Assembly (NCBI GenBank): GCA_037783415.1
Contig: JAZGTN010000013.1
Location: 186,001 to 250,000, forward strand
Reading direction: 5' to 3'
DNA length: 64,000 bases
Source: Leptasterias polaris
Lineage: Eukaryota > Echinodermata > Asteroidea > Forcipulatida > Asteriidae
In this document: one piece after another, positions 1 to 11,600 of the stretch
Layout of the letters: each line of letters opens with the position of its first letter
Position numbering within the stretch: position 1 is the first letter of the stretch
Translations under genes and position numbers: made by a program
The notes under the pieces: model-generated
Database searches by the model: none
Seen by the model: the letters and a program-made list of their open reading frames with translations, nothing else
What the model was told of the DNA's origin: nothing

Positions 1-164
1 AAGTTACACAACAATTAAAATATTTAATAATAATAGTTTCACGTTGTAATTTGAAATGAATGGTTAGGGGAAACTATGAAATATAAAATCAATCGGAAAA
101 TATTATAATAATCGTGTTCGATTTCTACAACCATCACAATTTCAACTAAACAAAATGTTCACAC
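1..164. other. AT-rich flank, nothing recognised
   Basis: I see no reading frame or repeat here that I can name. It adjoins the LINE remnant that follows and may be part of it. Confidence 0.3.
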
Positions 165-815
165 GTGAAAAACGCAACGTGCAGTAGTGTTGACATGCAT
201 GACATGTACACGATCGATCGCATGTGCCCACAAACCTTCCTGAATGAAGACAGGGATGACCAAAGGGTAGAGGTCGAGACCAGGCAGTATGTAACGTTTA
301 TGTTTAAACAATCTCGTAATTTATTACCACAAAAAATTCAAGGCTTCTTTTTAGCTAGTGCTTTAGTTCATACTCACCAGACCCGTAGTTTAGCCAGAGG
401 GAATCTTTTTGTAAAACCAAGTAGAACTGAATTTTTTAGAAAGAGTGTCTTTCATAAAGGAGTCCTTTACTGGAATAATCTAAGTGCAGAACTTAAACAG
501 TCAGCCAGTGTTTTATCTTTTCGTAAAAAACTAAAGAATATATTGATTGATTTATACACCACTTAAATTATTTGTATCTTTTTGTATTATCTATTGTCTA
601 GTCTCACTCATGCATAACATGTCCGTGTCCCGGTACTGTTTTCCTTGTTTTACGTTTCTTTTGTCTTTGTCTTTATAGGGAAGGGGAACAAAAAGCATTT
701 GCTTCTTCTTTTTCCTACATGTTAATGTCACATATTATCTATTTATTTTTCAATATTTTGTAATGAATGATGTTGACATGAAATAAATGTATCTGAAATG
801 AAAATGAACGTCTTC
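165..815 (+). mobile_element. 3' remnant of a non-LTR retrotransposon (LINE)
   Basis: The open frame 165-566 (133 codons, TAA stop) resembles the extreme C-terminus of LINE reverse-transcriptase polyproteins. It has an HTHQTRS stretch, then basic residues, then KSVFHKGVLYWNNLSAELK, corresponding to the family pattern 'K-S-F-x-x-x-G-x-x-x-W-N-x-L-P-x-x-L-K', then a closing basic helix. No polymerase catalytic motif is present, so the copy is 5'-truncated. An A/T-rich tail with ATGAAA-like repeats near 770-815 looks like a retroposon 3' end. It lies in intron 1 of the leftmost lectin gene. The family assignment rests on pattern only. Confidence 0.55.
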
Positions 816-2530
816 GAAGCAATATGGTTGGACAAGTTGTCACCTAAAAACATTGCAAACAGAGAAACAATTCGTGCTTGAAGCGATTTTCAGATTTCTG
901 AGGATTTGTGTCTGTTTGCGAATGCTGGGGGCAAAGATGAAGTTGGTACCGGCTGGCACCTTGTAAAGCGTGAATGATTTGACGTTCGTGCGTACCTTGA
1001 CAGTTTTTCGTTTCCCTTTTTTTGTTGCTATCCTTTTTGCTGTTTCCTCAGCAAGCAGACTGAAACTTTAACATGTGAATTTTGTATCTTTCATTACAAC
1101 ATCACAATGACAATAAAAAATACATATTTGACCCTAGTCCTTTAAGCACAGCCAAGCTCTCCTGTTTGTCACATGTTTTCAATTTTTATAATTTCTATAC
1201 GATGCTGAACTTGGCTGCCAAAAAACCGCTGTATCTTTCTTGCGGCAGGATGCATATATCTTTGAATTTGTTAGTAATTTAGGCAAACTTTCTGTATTTT
1301 AAAAACTTTTGAAATGTTAAACTTTTTACTATAAACTATCAACTTTTTTCATTCTTTCTTTTTTGATCATGCTGCAGCTGTTAGCGAGTAGAAAACAATT
1401 TCTCATACATTTGAAAAAGTCATTATGATCATAGGGAAGGCCTACATGAAAGTTAAAATACCCATTATAGGCCTAACGTAATTTTACATTTAACAAACCA
1501 ATAATTCACTGTACGTGTACTGTACGTCAACTAGAATTCTGCTCATTAAAAATATTAAACCGAAATTTTCCATTGAAAGACAGAAATGCAGAAAGGATGG
1601 GGAAAATCAATAATGGGGATTTATGTAAGGCAGGCTAAGGCAGGCGACCGTTTTGAAGGCATGCAGCACAATGAGGAAAACAAGCCAAGGTCGAGACAAA
1701 TCCTATTTCATAAATCTGCTTGCTGCTCGTTAAAAACGTACACTACAGTCTGTTTTGGGTTAGATGTTTTGTAAATAATTTTGAATAAAAACCACTGAAT
1801 ATACAGCCAACAAATTCAGCCCTAAATGTCTGACCAATAAAAGGCTCATCTATGAAAAGTAGTGATAACACCAAAACTTGATATACCGAGTACAAATCTT
1901 CTGGGGTTTCGATTTGCAATCTTCATGACAAGGTTCTTTGATCGTTAATTTGTCTAGAGGTAAACAAAACCAGTAGCTATTTTATGTAACTGTCCAAAAT
2001 CAGCAGAGGCTTAGACTTGCATCATCATTTTGTATCTTATCTTGCTTTTTAGTTTTAGAAAGGTGTCTTTTTCAGTAACGTCTATCAAATAAACAAACTG
2101 TTTCAAATATTTTCGAGTTAACCATTTTTATTAAGTTGCTACTGACAGCTTCCAGTACGATTGATGTATTTTAACCAAACATTAATCATTACATCTGCAT
2201 ATACGAAAAGCCAATCTGAAATCTATAATTTGTATTGTATTGCGAAATGGCAGCCATTTTGGACGTTGTTTTTTATTCTATATAATATATCTACCGGGAT
2301 CCGGGTCGATTCGGACCCGCAGTGTTCCTAATCTCAGTTGTCTAGAAAGAGTAGAGTAAAATTATTCCACTACTCTATTGTCTATAAACCCAGTAAAATA
2401 CTTGCTTGTTTCGATATCTACAATCATAATAAGCAATTATGATTTTCACGACTCCTCAAATGCTAAATTCTCAAGCTAGAGAGTGAAACAGCCGGGAAAT
2501 TATCTGGTGAGAAATGGCACTGGTATAAAC
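816..2530 (-). other. intron 1 of gene 0, homologous to introns at 39.25-41.3 and 49.4-50.2 kb
   Basis: There is no gene here. Stretches such as 850-960 (versus about 39320-39440) and 2280-2345 (versus about 41050-41105 and 49790-49855) are recognisably the same sequence. The block is therefore a diverged copy of the intron that follows the signal-peptide exon in the paralogous genes. Confidence 0.6.
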
Positions 2531-2800
2531 TTAAGGGTATAAGGCACTTGGGTAGTGGTATCTTTCCTCGCCTTCCAACTCTAGGACCCCTGTTCAAATC
2601 ACGCCGGGGGCACTACGTGGATTGGGTGTTCAGTCCCTACCGGAATGCGTGGGTTGTCCCCTAAATTAACTCTTATTGCCCCCCCCCCCCCCCCCCCCCC
2701 AACACACACACGTCTAAAACTGAAACTGAAACTTCCTTGCCTACTCGGCTTGAGATTAGGCAACCAGAAAAATGAAATGAAACGGAACTTTTGATTGGGT
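2531..2800 (+). repeat. tRNA-derived SINE
   Basis: A degenerate tRNA-like head (box-B-like GTTCAAATC near 2594) is followed by a body with the GTGGATTGGGTGTTCAGTCC type of sequence common in invertebrate SINEs. A homopolymer run of about 20 C (2681-2700) and an AC-rich tail follow. It is absent from the paralogous introns at 41 and 50 kb, so it inserted after the duplication. The 3' boundary is approximate. Confidence 0.5.
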
Positions 2801-2874
2801 GATTACCAATCCTACTACAGTAAACTGTGTTTCGTATACAAGGACAAGCACAAACACATTCTATTTGGATTTAA

Positions 2875-3850
2875 AGGGACACACCGGCTTCGTTGGGCTA
2901 TTTAGGCGACAAAATACACTAAAACATGACTCTAAAGGTCTTCCAGGAATGAAGAAGAATAGTTGCTAAAAGAAACCATCAAATTTGGCCGTTTTAACGC
3001 ATTTTTCAAAAAACGAATGTCACATGGGTTATCCGAACCACTTTTTTGGTTCGGATAACCCTCGTGATCTTCGGAGATAGTTTTACTTCCAGCCGTATAA
3101 AAGTAAATCACTAAACCAAATTTTCTAATTTTTTTTACAATTATTAATGAATATTTGACAAAAGAGACTATGTATTCAGATTGCGGGTACAAACTGTAAA
3201 TAATGATGAAAAAGGGAACGTAAGATTCTCATTCAGAGAGTCCGTGCAACGGAAGCGTGTTTTACAGCGCCTCGGCGTGGGAGCTAGAGAAACGTAAACC
3301 TTGAGGCATATCCCCTACAGCCGTTGCCGTGTCTCGTGGGGCCAGAGAGACAAACCCCAGGGGCAAGAACTCCCCGAGCTTGCTGGTCTTGCTGTGAGCT
3401 TCGGAGCTGGTCGGAGGGGTGGGGAGCCAGACCCCAAAATAGGTTTCGTTCCTATAGGTATTAGTCTGTACCCCCTAATAATTGTCACGTTACGTGGTGC
3501 CTGTGTGCAAAACATTCGGGACGACGGACGTCAGCACTGTTTATCTAACATGTATATGCAGAGTTGATGTTTTGGAAGTTGCTGCATACGATGTCTTCTC
3601 CTATAAAAACGCCACGAAAAGATCCCAGTGGCAGCTACTTAAAACATTGCGCAACAATGTCGCATAAATTTGACAGTTGCAACGGCTGGAATAGCGTATA
3701 CGCTGACCTTTGACCGCTTTTTGTTATTTTCAAAAATTTTCACTAATTACATGATATTTTGACGATTTCTTTTTAAAAACAGCAATCTAAAACTTATGGT
3801 TTCTGATTTTATATCACTAAATTACATAAACGGTAAGCCGGTGTGTCCCT
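2875..3850. mobile_element. TTAA-flanked MITE, TIR AGGGACACACCGGCTT
   Basis: Perfect 16-bp terminal inverted repeats bound a 976-bp element. The left flank is TTAA (2871-2874) and the right flank TTAT (3851-3854), a mutated TTAA duplication. The paralogous introns at 41383-41386 and 50159-50162 carry the same flanks around a single TTAA, so both are empty sites. Short reading frames inside have no recognisable product. It is the same family as 37257-39140, which contains related internal sequence in the opposite orientation. Confidence 0.8.
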
Positions 3851-4257
3851 TTATGTTGTATGATGGAGCCCATGTTAGACTCGGACTTTAAAAACACCCT
3901 GAAAATATAAATATGCTATAGGGCCTATACATTTTAGCACATTTACAGTAAAACTACGAGTTGATGTTTTTCTCCAGGCCATGCATACCGTATTATTGAC
4001 GTGACGTATGTCCTTAACCATTTCATTCGATCGGGGATACCCCCCCTCCCCCCAACCTTATCAATTTTGGCAAATCGTCATATACGTTCATATATTTTGC
4101 TTGAGCCCCATCATAATAACAATGTCATAATAAAGATGTTTGTAATGCACAAAACCTAACCATCCGAAGAATGCTCAAGGCGCAAAACGAAATAATTGTC
4201 AAGCCTTTTGATAATGTTTTCATAACATGACGTACAGAAATATAAACTTTAACTTAC
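3851..4257 (-). other. intron 1 sequence next to exon 1a
   Basis: Noncoding and homologous to about 41390-42205 and 50160-51020, including a short C-run near 4040. No feature beyond the splice donor at its right edge. Confidence 0.5.
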
Positions 4258-4303
4258 CGATACCCACAGCGGTAATGAAGCTAACCCACTGCGTGCAGTG
4301 CAT
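4258..4303 (-). CDS. gene 0 signal-peptide exon, copy a
   Basis: The minus-strand ATG at 4303 opens MHCTQWVSFITAVGI and ends at a phase-1 donor (G then GTAAGT). It matches the first coding exons at 26832, 42208 and 51021. The downstream exons would lie to the left of the window. It may be the first exon of its own gene or an alternative first exon together with copy b at 5380. Confidence 0.6.
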
Positions 4304-4559
4304 CTTCCTGTTTCTATCGGCGTCCTAGACACCAGTAAGTTACGCAAAATCTTCCAATGGATGTTCAATAAAATATAAACACAATGCATAGAAAAACAGC
4401 AGCGCGTAGAGATCACACAGTTTATTTATCGGTTACTGCAAAAACGAAAGACGGTTCCTTCCCAGCCAGCGATCTGGTTTACTGGAGTCTCGTGGTCTTT
4501 TCAAATACAATCTCTGCTTGGCTCTGTCGTTAACTTTGGGCGTTGCCTGCGTATTAGAT

Positions 4560-4700
4560 GCACTGACCAATCAAATTACAGCATGAGCGGTGGATGAAAT
4601 TCGCTGATTGGTACAGAGAAATTCACAGCATGCGCCGGTTACGGTAGACAGTTGGCTGCATTCAGACCATCAATTTATTGGGCTCAAACTAGACGATATT
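4560..4700 (-). promoter_or_regulatory. conserved upstream segment with CCAAT box (copy a)
   Basis: CCAATCA is at 4567-4573, 264 bp upstream of the ATG, with ATGCGCCGGTTACGG further upstream near 4631. The same two motifs in the same order and spacing precede all five signal-peptide exons. Promoter function is inferred from this conservation. Confidence 0.45.
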
Positions 4701-5379
4701 TACATGAAAAATGGTGGAATTGTGCGACTTAAACGTTTAATTGAATAGTAGTTAAGTCATTGTCATTCTGTAGTTGAGCTTGGAAGAAAACAAAAAGCTC
4801 TTAGTTTCCATCCAAATGTGCAATTTTGTTTTACAATAACATTAATTTTATTGCATTTTTGTGAACGTCGTGTTTGAAATAAAAATGTGAACTCTCTAAA
4901 TAAGTAATCGCAAAACTTATTTGAATCAAAATATAATTTGCCCTGTAGGCCTATACTTAGTGTGAATATAGTCTTTCAGAAGTAAAATACTATGACATGC
5001 CTACTAATAGTTGAGAAAACATGTGGTAGAATTTCAACTATTGTTCGAATCGTGGTCTTGAATGTCTAAGAATGAAAGAGAATGACTAAAACAAACCTAA
5101 ATGAGGAGAACCAAAATAGCAGTTAAAAAGTAGCCCTAGTTTGAATGAATTTGGAAAACATGCGTGAATTAGAATGCGTGTAGATGAAACTGAATTAAGT
5201 GTTGCTGAAATTAACCGGGGAAACCTGTACGCGTTCCCGTCAGCTTCGCAATCATCCTCCGGGGTGTTTGATAAAGTGCTTAAAATTATATACGAATAAC
5301 GAAATCGTTTTTCACGCTGAGAACTTTGGATTTAAATGAAGTTTTAAAAAATTGGCAGAAAGCAGAAAGTTTGACTTAC
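4700..5379 (-). other. intron 1 segment after exon copy b, homologous to 26200-26830
   Basis: Noncoding. The sequence from about 4711 onward aligns by eye with about 26205 onward, including the TTGGAAGAAAAC stretch. The 5.4-kb exon therefore belongs with the 26.8-kb exon as one subtype of first exon. Confidence 0.55.
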
Positions 5380-5425
5380 CGATACCCACAGCGGTAATGA
5401 AGCTTACCCACTGCGTGTTGTTCAT
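5380..5425 (-). CDS. gene 0 signal-peptide exon, copy b
   Basis: The minus-strand ATG at 5425 opens MNNTQWVSFITAVGI with a phase-1 donor (GTAAGT). It is 1.1 kb upstream of copy a on the same strand. No FReD or EGF exon lies between them, so the pair are either alternative first exons of one gene to the left or a tandem partial duplication. Confidence 0.6.
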
Positions 5426-5682
5426 CTTCCCGTTTCTATCGGCCTCCTAGCACCAGTAAGTTGCGCCAAATCCTCCAACGAATGTTCAATGAATACACAC
5501 AACGCTTTGAAAAACAACCACACGCAGAGATCACACAGTTTTATTTATCGGTTACTGCAAAAACGAAAGACGGTTCCTTCCCAGCCAGCAATCTGGCATA
5601 CTGGAATCTCGTGGTCTTTGCAATAATTATTACAATATATGCTTAGCTCTGTGGTTAACTTTGGGCGTTGCCTTCTTAAGAT

Positions 5683-5830
5683 CCACTGACCAATCAAATT
5701 AAAGCATGAGCGACGGATGAAATTCACCGATAGGCAGAGAAATTCATTCCATGCGCCGGTTACGGTGGGCAGTTGGCTGCATTCACCATACAGATAACAG
5801 TATCAGATATGATTCCTATTAATAAATTGC
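5683..5830 (-). promoter_or_regulatory. conserved upstream segment with CCAAT box (copy b)
   Basis: CCAATCA at 5690-5696 is 265 bp upstream of the ATG, with ATGCGCCGGTTACGG near 5751. A conserved stretch containing CAGATAACAGTATCAG follows. It matches the blocks at 27.1 and 51.3 kb. Confidence 0.45.
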
Positions 5831-8384
5831 ACACCCGTATACTTCCAATGGGAGACTTTGGAACGCTAGGTGGCAGCAGATTTACCGGGTAGAGTTCCAT
5901 TGTTTATCGTTTATAGTCCCGACTGATATTTTAGGTATAATACAAAATCATAAGTCAATCAAAACCATTCCAATCTTCTTTATTTCTATACAGTGTCATC
6001 AATTGTACGACTCAAGTTTGTGACTGAGAAACCGCATTACGTTTTGTTTGAGATTTTGTCTAGTATTTAGTTAAATTGTGTTTATATGCATATCTGACGT
6101 CGTAAGTACTAGTAAAATTGTGTTTATATGCATATCTGACGTCGTAAGTACTAGTAAAAAGGTTTTTTGTGCATTGTTAATCGTATCAGATATAGAGATG
6201 TATTTCTATAAATTATCACCACAGTTTGGGCTGATGTCAAGTTTAATTTCAAAAGTATCACCAGAGATAAATATCGTTAGCTATTGAGCAGGGATGGACT
6301 CCAGTCGTTTTATGAGATATAGAATTTCTCCCTAATTCACGCGAGATCAGAAAGGGGGACAAATTCAATACCCTTTTCAGTTTACAGGTTGCTGATTGCA
6401 GAATCTACATCGCCGGCGTGGTTGACTATAATACAGAGCTAACATGAATTTACTCTATAACACAAAGACTTGGGTTTTGTGCAATTTCTTTTAATTGTGA
6501 ACACAAACACGAAATTCACATTCAAGACTCAAGACTATTATCATACATTTTAGACTGAAAATTTGTAGATGTTTTCAAGACCAATTTCGGCCATCTTTGA
6601 CCCTCTTTTTATTTATTAAACAGAGTTGTTAAGCGCATCTTTGTAGATCATGCTAGTTTGTTCTTTTTAGTGTTTTCCCTATTAAAGCGGGTGAATTTTT
6701 TCCAGATAAGCACATGTAATAGAAGAATTTAATTTGTTCATCATTAGGCCTATTAAAAACCAGAAAGTTTGTTTTTGCCGTTCCTAAAAATGTAGCGTAG
6801 GAACGTCGCTGTAAACTTAACAGTGACTTATACATATCACAAGAACGATGTAATGTGAGCTACTTTGAAATCCGTTTCGATTTGTTTGAACTTCTTGTGA
6901 GAAGCACAGAATATTTTTGTGTAATGGATGGGGCTAAAGTTAAAACGCCTAAAAAGACATTACAAGGTAATTCTCAGTCTTACAATAAAATAATGCCCGA
7001 ATAATATACAGACCTTCCCTCTGTAACGACATATACAACTTTGTAATTTGTGAATTGATAAACTTCACTCTTTACCAATTTATAGCAAATCTTTAAAAAT
7101 CTTGGTTTAAAAAAGAAAAAGAAAAAGAAGAAAAAGGGTGGAACAAAATAATGTTTGAATAATAACGACTCAAAATGTTCAATTTAAAAACAAAACTTCG
7201 ATTGTCTTAACATAGTACTTGAGATTATGAGTTTTCCCCCGGTGGACCTTATAATATAGATGGTAGAAAAATTCCGCTCTTATAATTTCAAATAGCTTTA
7301 TACAAAAAAATGTTAACTAATTAAGAAGCCACTATTTTAAAAAAAATCTTAAGTAATTATAAAAACAACAGTACTTCCGTTATACTTTTTTTTTTTTTTT
7401 TACAAATACAGGAACTTCTGTAACCTACGACATTCGTTGTCGATCAAACAAATAGATATTTAAGGGTTTTCATAATAATTATTTATAAATGTCTCAAAGA
7501 CTTTGAACGATTAGGATTTGCAAACAGGAAATTCACATACAGTATAATCACAAGACATTTTCATAATGAAATTTTTGATTTCAATATTTGCAAATGTTTT
7601 CAGGAACGATTTTGTCCATCGTTGGTCCCCTATTAACCGCATCTGTCTTGAAGCGACTCAGCGTGTATCGGTCACTCATCAATGAGTCTCACGGCTTAGT
7701 CATGCTATTTTCTTTAAAATATATTGTTTTCCTAATTTTGGCTGTATTATTTTCCAGCTAATCACATCAGAAAAATTGATTGATTACGTCATTACTAAAG
7801 ATTATAAAGATTGTTATTTTCATTCATACTATAATGGACCCTTAACTTGTTCAGATCATAAATGCACATGTCTACTGCTATTATAACACTACACAGGCAA
7901 AAGTATATCGTTACTTTACAGTTAATTATTTCTGTTAATGTGAAGTATACCGTACCTTCATTTAACAACCACTCCTGCATTTCGAGCAAATTTAGCGATA
8001 ATTCACTTACTTAAAAAAACGCGCCACAGTGAACAAGGCTCAGGGGAAACATGAGTGGGTTATTATCTCTATAGACGTGTGGTAATCCTGAAAAAGGACT
8101 GGTTGCATTGTTTGTTTAGTGGTTCACTCTTTCTCTTCGTACTTCGAGACGTTGAAGAAGTGTCTTTGTTGTCCACTACGGTTGACATCAGAGTGGTAAC
8201 CCAACTTTACGTGTGCCTCATAGTAGCGGATGCGTTGAATACATTGGTAGGATTCAAAGATTACTGAACAACCTATAATTCCGGTGGTTTTCCTTTCACA
8301 CAATGCACGGAAATCCTAAGTGTAAAACTCGGAATTCCATAGCAAATAATGTTTGTTTCAGCGTAGGAGTGGTTAAATTTCTCC
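5831..8384 (-). other. intergenic spacer between gene 1 3' end and gene 0 promoter
   Basis: No gene. Parts align with 27.3-28.6 kb and 42.6-43.9 kb, the equivalent spacers of the array, so the spacer duplicated with the genes. It includes the 3' untranslated region of gene 1 (below 8385), a single TTAA at 7962-7965 that is the empty site for the element at 43853, and the GCCGGCG site at 6409 that is empty relative to the MITE at 43.15 kb. I could not fix a poly(A) signal. Confidence 0.5.
6073..6156. repeat. 42-bp direct repeat, two copies
   Basis: Two identical adjacent 42-bp units, each containing TGACGTCG, a CRE-like sequence. The paralogous spacer near 42885 has a single related unit with TGACGTCA. 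Confidence 0.8.
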
Positions 8385-8611
8385 TTACATACGCTTGATT
8401 TTAAGCGAGCTTTTTTGAATTGCGCATGAAAAATCATCAGTTGGATACACAGCATTAAGATTAATCTCTTTCATGTTCCCCCCATCATTACAACCATCAA
8501 ACCACCAGCCTCCCTTAGACTCCTGGGCACAGTTCCTCGCACTGTCACCATCGTTGTCTCTGTCGTGTGTTGAGAATGACGTGCCATTTGCCGATAAAAT
8601 GACACCACCCC
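8385..8611 (-). CDS. gene 1 exon 11: FReD C-terminal part
   Basis: Opens after a CAG acceptor and completes an Arg codon. It encodes GGVILSANGTSF, the calcium loop DRDNDGDS, NCA and GGWWFDGC, then a divergent tail ending LKIKRM and TAA at 8385-8387. The tail is 7 residues shorter than in gene 2 and has different cysteine positions, although both end LKIKR plus one residue. Confidence 0.85.
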
Positions 8612-11600
8612 CTGAGTAAAAGAAACAACATTGGTTTGTAATTGTTTAGTTGCATCAAAGGTTTAGCACATTTTTCTAAACGTTTTTATTTTATTGTAAA
8701 AAAAAAAATATGATTACAAAAGTAATTATGAAAATGTGTTGGGTTCTACCTAAATCAATGTTTACTTTAAAATTGAACATTGTGGTGGAATCTCGATAAG
8801 AAGCATCCGCAAAACAAATTCAAACTTTTTGAACTTAAACAAGAACAAATCTACGAGCCTGATGATTGAATGAGAAACTTCCTACTTACTGTACCCGCAG
8901 TTCATTGAACCTCCAACATGAATGGTGTAGCTATCACCCGAGAGGCGAAAGTTACCGAGCTCAGTCGGAACATTTTGACTTTGTTGATTAACAATCTGGA
9001 CTTTAATCTTCCAGGAGGTGTCGCTTTCCTCAGTCAACTGACGGACTTTCTCATTTCCCAGCCAGAAGTCCCCACTATCCAAGTCACCAAAGCCATTCGT
9101 GTACTCATCCCAACCGCGGTTGAAATTCAAATTACCTTCAGTACGTAACTGGATAACCTTTAAAATCGGGGACAAGAAGTAAAAGCCATAATAAAACCTC
9201 ATACAAAGCTCATAATATATTATTGTCCTTTGTAATTGTGGTAATTAAAGGTACACCGCCTTTTGTTCAAAGAAAACAATCTTTTGGAAGGGGGCCTACC
9301 GTCCACAAAAGGTTATTTTGAGAGCTAACTGCATACGACTAAAAAAGGGACAATGTGTACACAAGGTAACAATCAACGTGTATTTTAATTTGTCTTTTAT
9401 CACGAAGTTCATTGAGTTCATTTTATAGTATTTTGAATAGTTTAACTAATGGGAGGTTCTATGTTGGCAATGTTCACATCCCCAGCGAGTGGAATATAAA
9501 TGTGCTAAAAGTCTACTCATTGAAGAATTGTTGATAGAAGATGAACTTACAATCGATCCTGGCCATTTTCCCATGTCGCAGTATACATCAAGGCCTCCTG
9601 GATACTTCAATGGGTAAATAGTGTAAACACCCACCTTTCTGTTACCAGCCTCGTAGTAGTCTTGGCAGTCGTAGTGTCTGCTCTCTAGAATAAAAAATTG
9701 AACAATAAAAGGGGGAATTTAAACATTCTGGGCAATAGTCCGTGAATTACACAATTATCCACAGACAGTATAGTAATCAAAGAGGCAAATTAAAAATGCC
9801 CCAGTTCTTGCACATTGGCTTTTCAATTCAATTCAATTCAATTCAATGTTTATCGTCCATAAATTGGAAATTTGCTCTGTCGAACATGCTCATAACCGAG
9901 CAGTGGGTCATGTATACATCAAAAGGCCTCCTAATTCCCTGTCGTAATTCCTCATGCGCGGAGCCTCTAAAAATGTAAACTGAAAACTTTTTCTGTTAAT
10001 CAAAGGTTTAAGGTCTTTGCTTTATGGGTTGTTGAAAAAATGTCAAATTTTTCTCCCTGGGATTGTTGATTTTCAACCTGGAGCATTTGGGGTGCACTGT
10101 AGCTCTCTAAAAATTGTCCCTATTTTGCTAGAAGTTGTAGGCTTATTTTTCTTTTCCAAGATGGACTCTGTCCACTTTAGTCGTTCATGAGTGTTTGTTT
10201 AATCAATGAGCCTTGCTCAACAACCAAACGGCTAACCTACTAAAAATTGAACGTTTACTTGTCAGAATTTGTTTCATGTTTTTATTCATTCATTTATTTC
10301 GGTTTAAAAACACAAAACATGGTTGGTAATTTCACAAGGTAATACTAAAAGTTACATGCTTACAAAACCAAACGTTAAGTATTACAAAGACAATAAAAAA
10401 TATATAAAAACGGCCAGCCAGTTATAGGAAATAACCCATTATTATGAAAGAAAATCGGCTATAGCAAAAGTAAAAGTTTAGGCATTTTTTTTTTTAATCT
10501 TCAAGTCAGGAACAGATGTAAAGCCCCCATCACACCAAACTCGTTCCCACTACGTTCTGAAAAATGTAGCTAAACGGGCTTGAACTGTGTGCAAACGGAG
10601 TGGACGTAGTAGCAACTTGTTACGGTCTGTTCGAACTTCATGGACGGCCTTGGACGGATTTGATCGGGAATGGTGCTCCAGAACTTTGAGCCTGCTCAAA
10701 ATTTTCGGGCGACCATTCTGTCCTGCAAGTAGACGAAGTGGCAACGTACTTAAAACGAGATGGACATACTACGAACGGAATTGCCGTACTTGGATCGTAC
10801 TAGGGACGTGCTATGACGTGGTGCGGTCGGGCGTCAAATTGGATGGACGTGTGCACACAGACCTGGTCCGTTTGTAACACGTTTATCCCGTTCAAAGACA
10901 GACCCAACTCGACCGCATTACGTCCATAGTGTTTCGTTATTCCGTCTAAATGTTATCAAAACAAAATAACAAGTTCTAAATAAGTTTGCAACACGTTTCT
11001 ACACAGTTCTAAAAGTTCGCAGTTAGTTCAGAATACGTTTAATGCGTTCTTACGCAGTTCTTAAAACGTCCACCCCGTCTGCAGTACAATCAGACAAGTA
11101 TGGTATAAATAGGGGCCGTTTTCTCACTGGTTCATCATTTTGCCACAAAATATTTGCAGTTTACATCTGTTCCTGACTTGAAGATTTTAAAAATAAATGC
11201 CAAAACGAGATGGACGGGGTCACATTACAGACATTGTCCGACCAAAGCTATACGTTCTAGCCAGACCACAACCCGTTTAACGATTTTTTTTTAAACGAGT
11301 TCGGACGTTTTGAGAACTAGTTTGGTGTGACTCAGGCTTTAACTGTACAAATATTGTGGCCAAATGATGAACCAGTGAGAAAACGGCCCCTATTAACCAT
11401 ACGTGTCTGATTGTACTGCAGACGGGGTGGACGTTTTAAGAACTGCGTAAGAACGCATTAAACGTATTCCGAACCAACTGCGAACTTTTAGAACTGTGTA
11501 GAAATGTGTTGCAAACTTATTCAGAACTTGTTATTTTGTTTTGATAGATTTAGACGGAATAACGAAACACTACGGACGTAATGCGGTCGAGTTGGGCTTG

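Noticed and set aside
3301..3567. 88-aa frame
   Set aside because: It lies inside the TTAA MITE with an overlapping antisense frame; no family pattern.
10587..10877. Frames of 96-135 aa at 10.6 and 15.8 kb
   Set aside because: They lie in the foldback element, have antisense counterparts and resemble no family.
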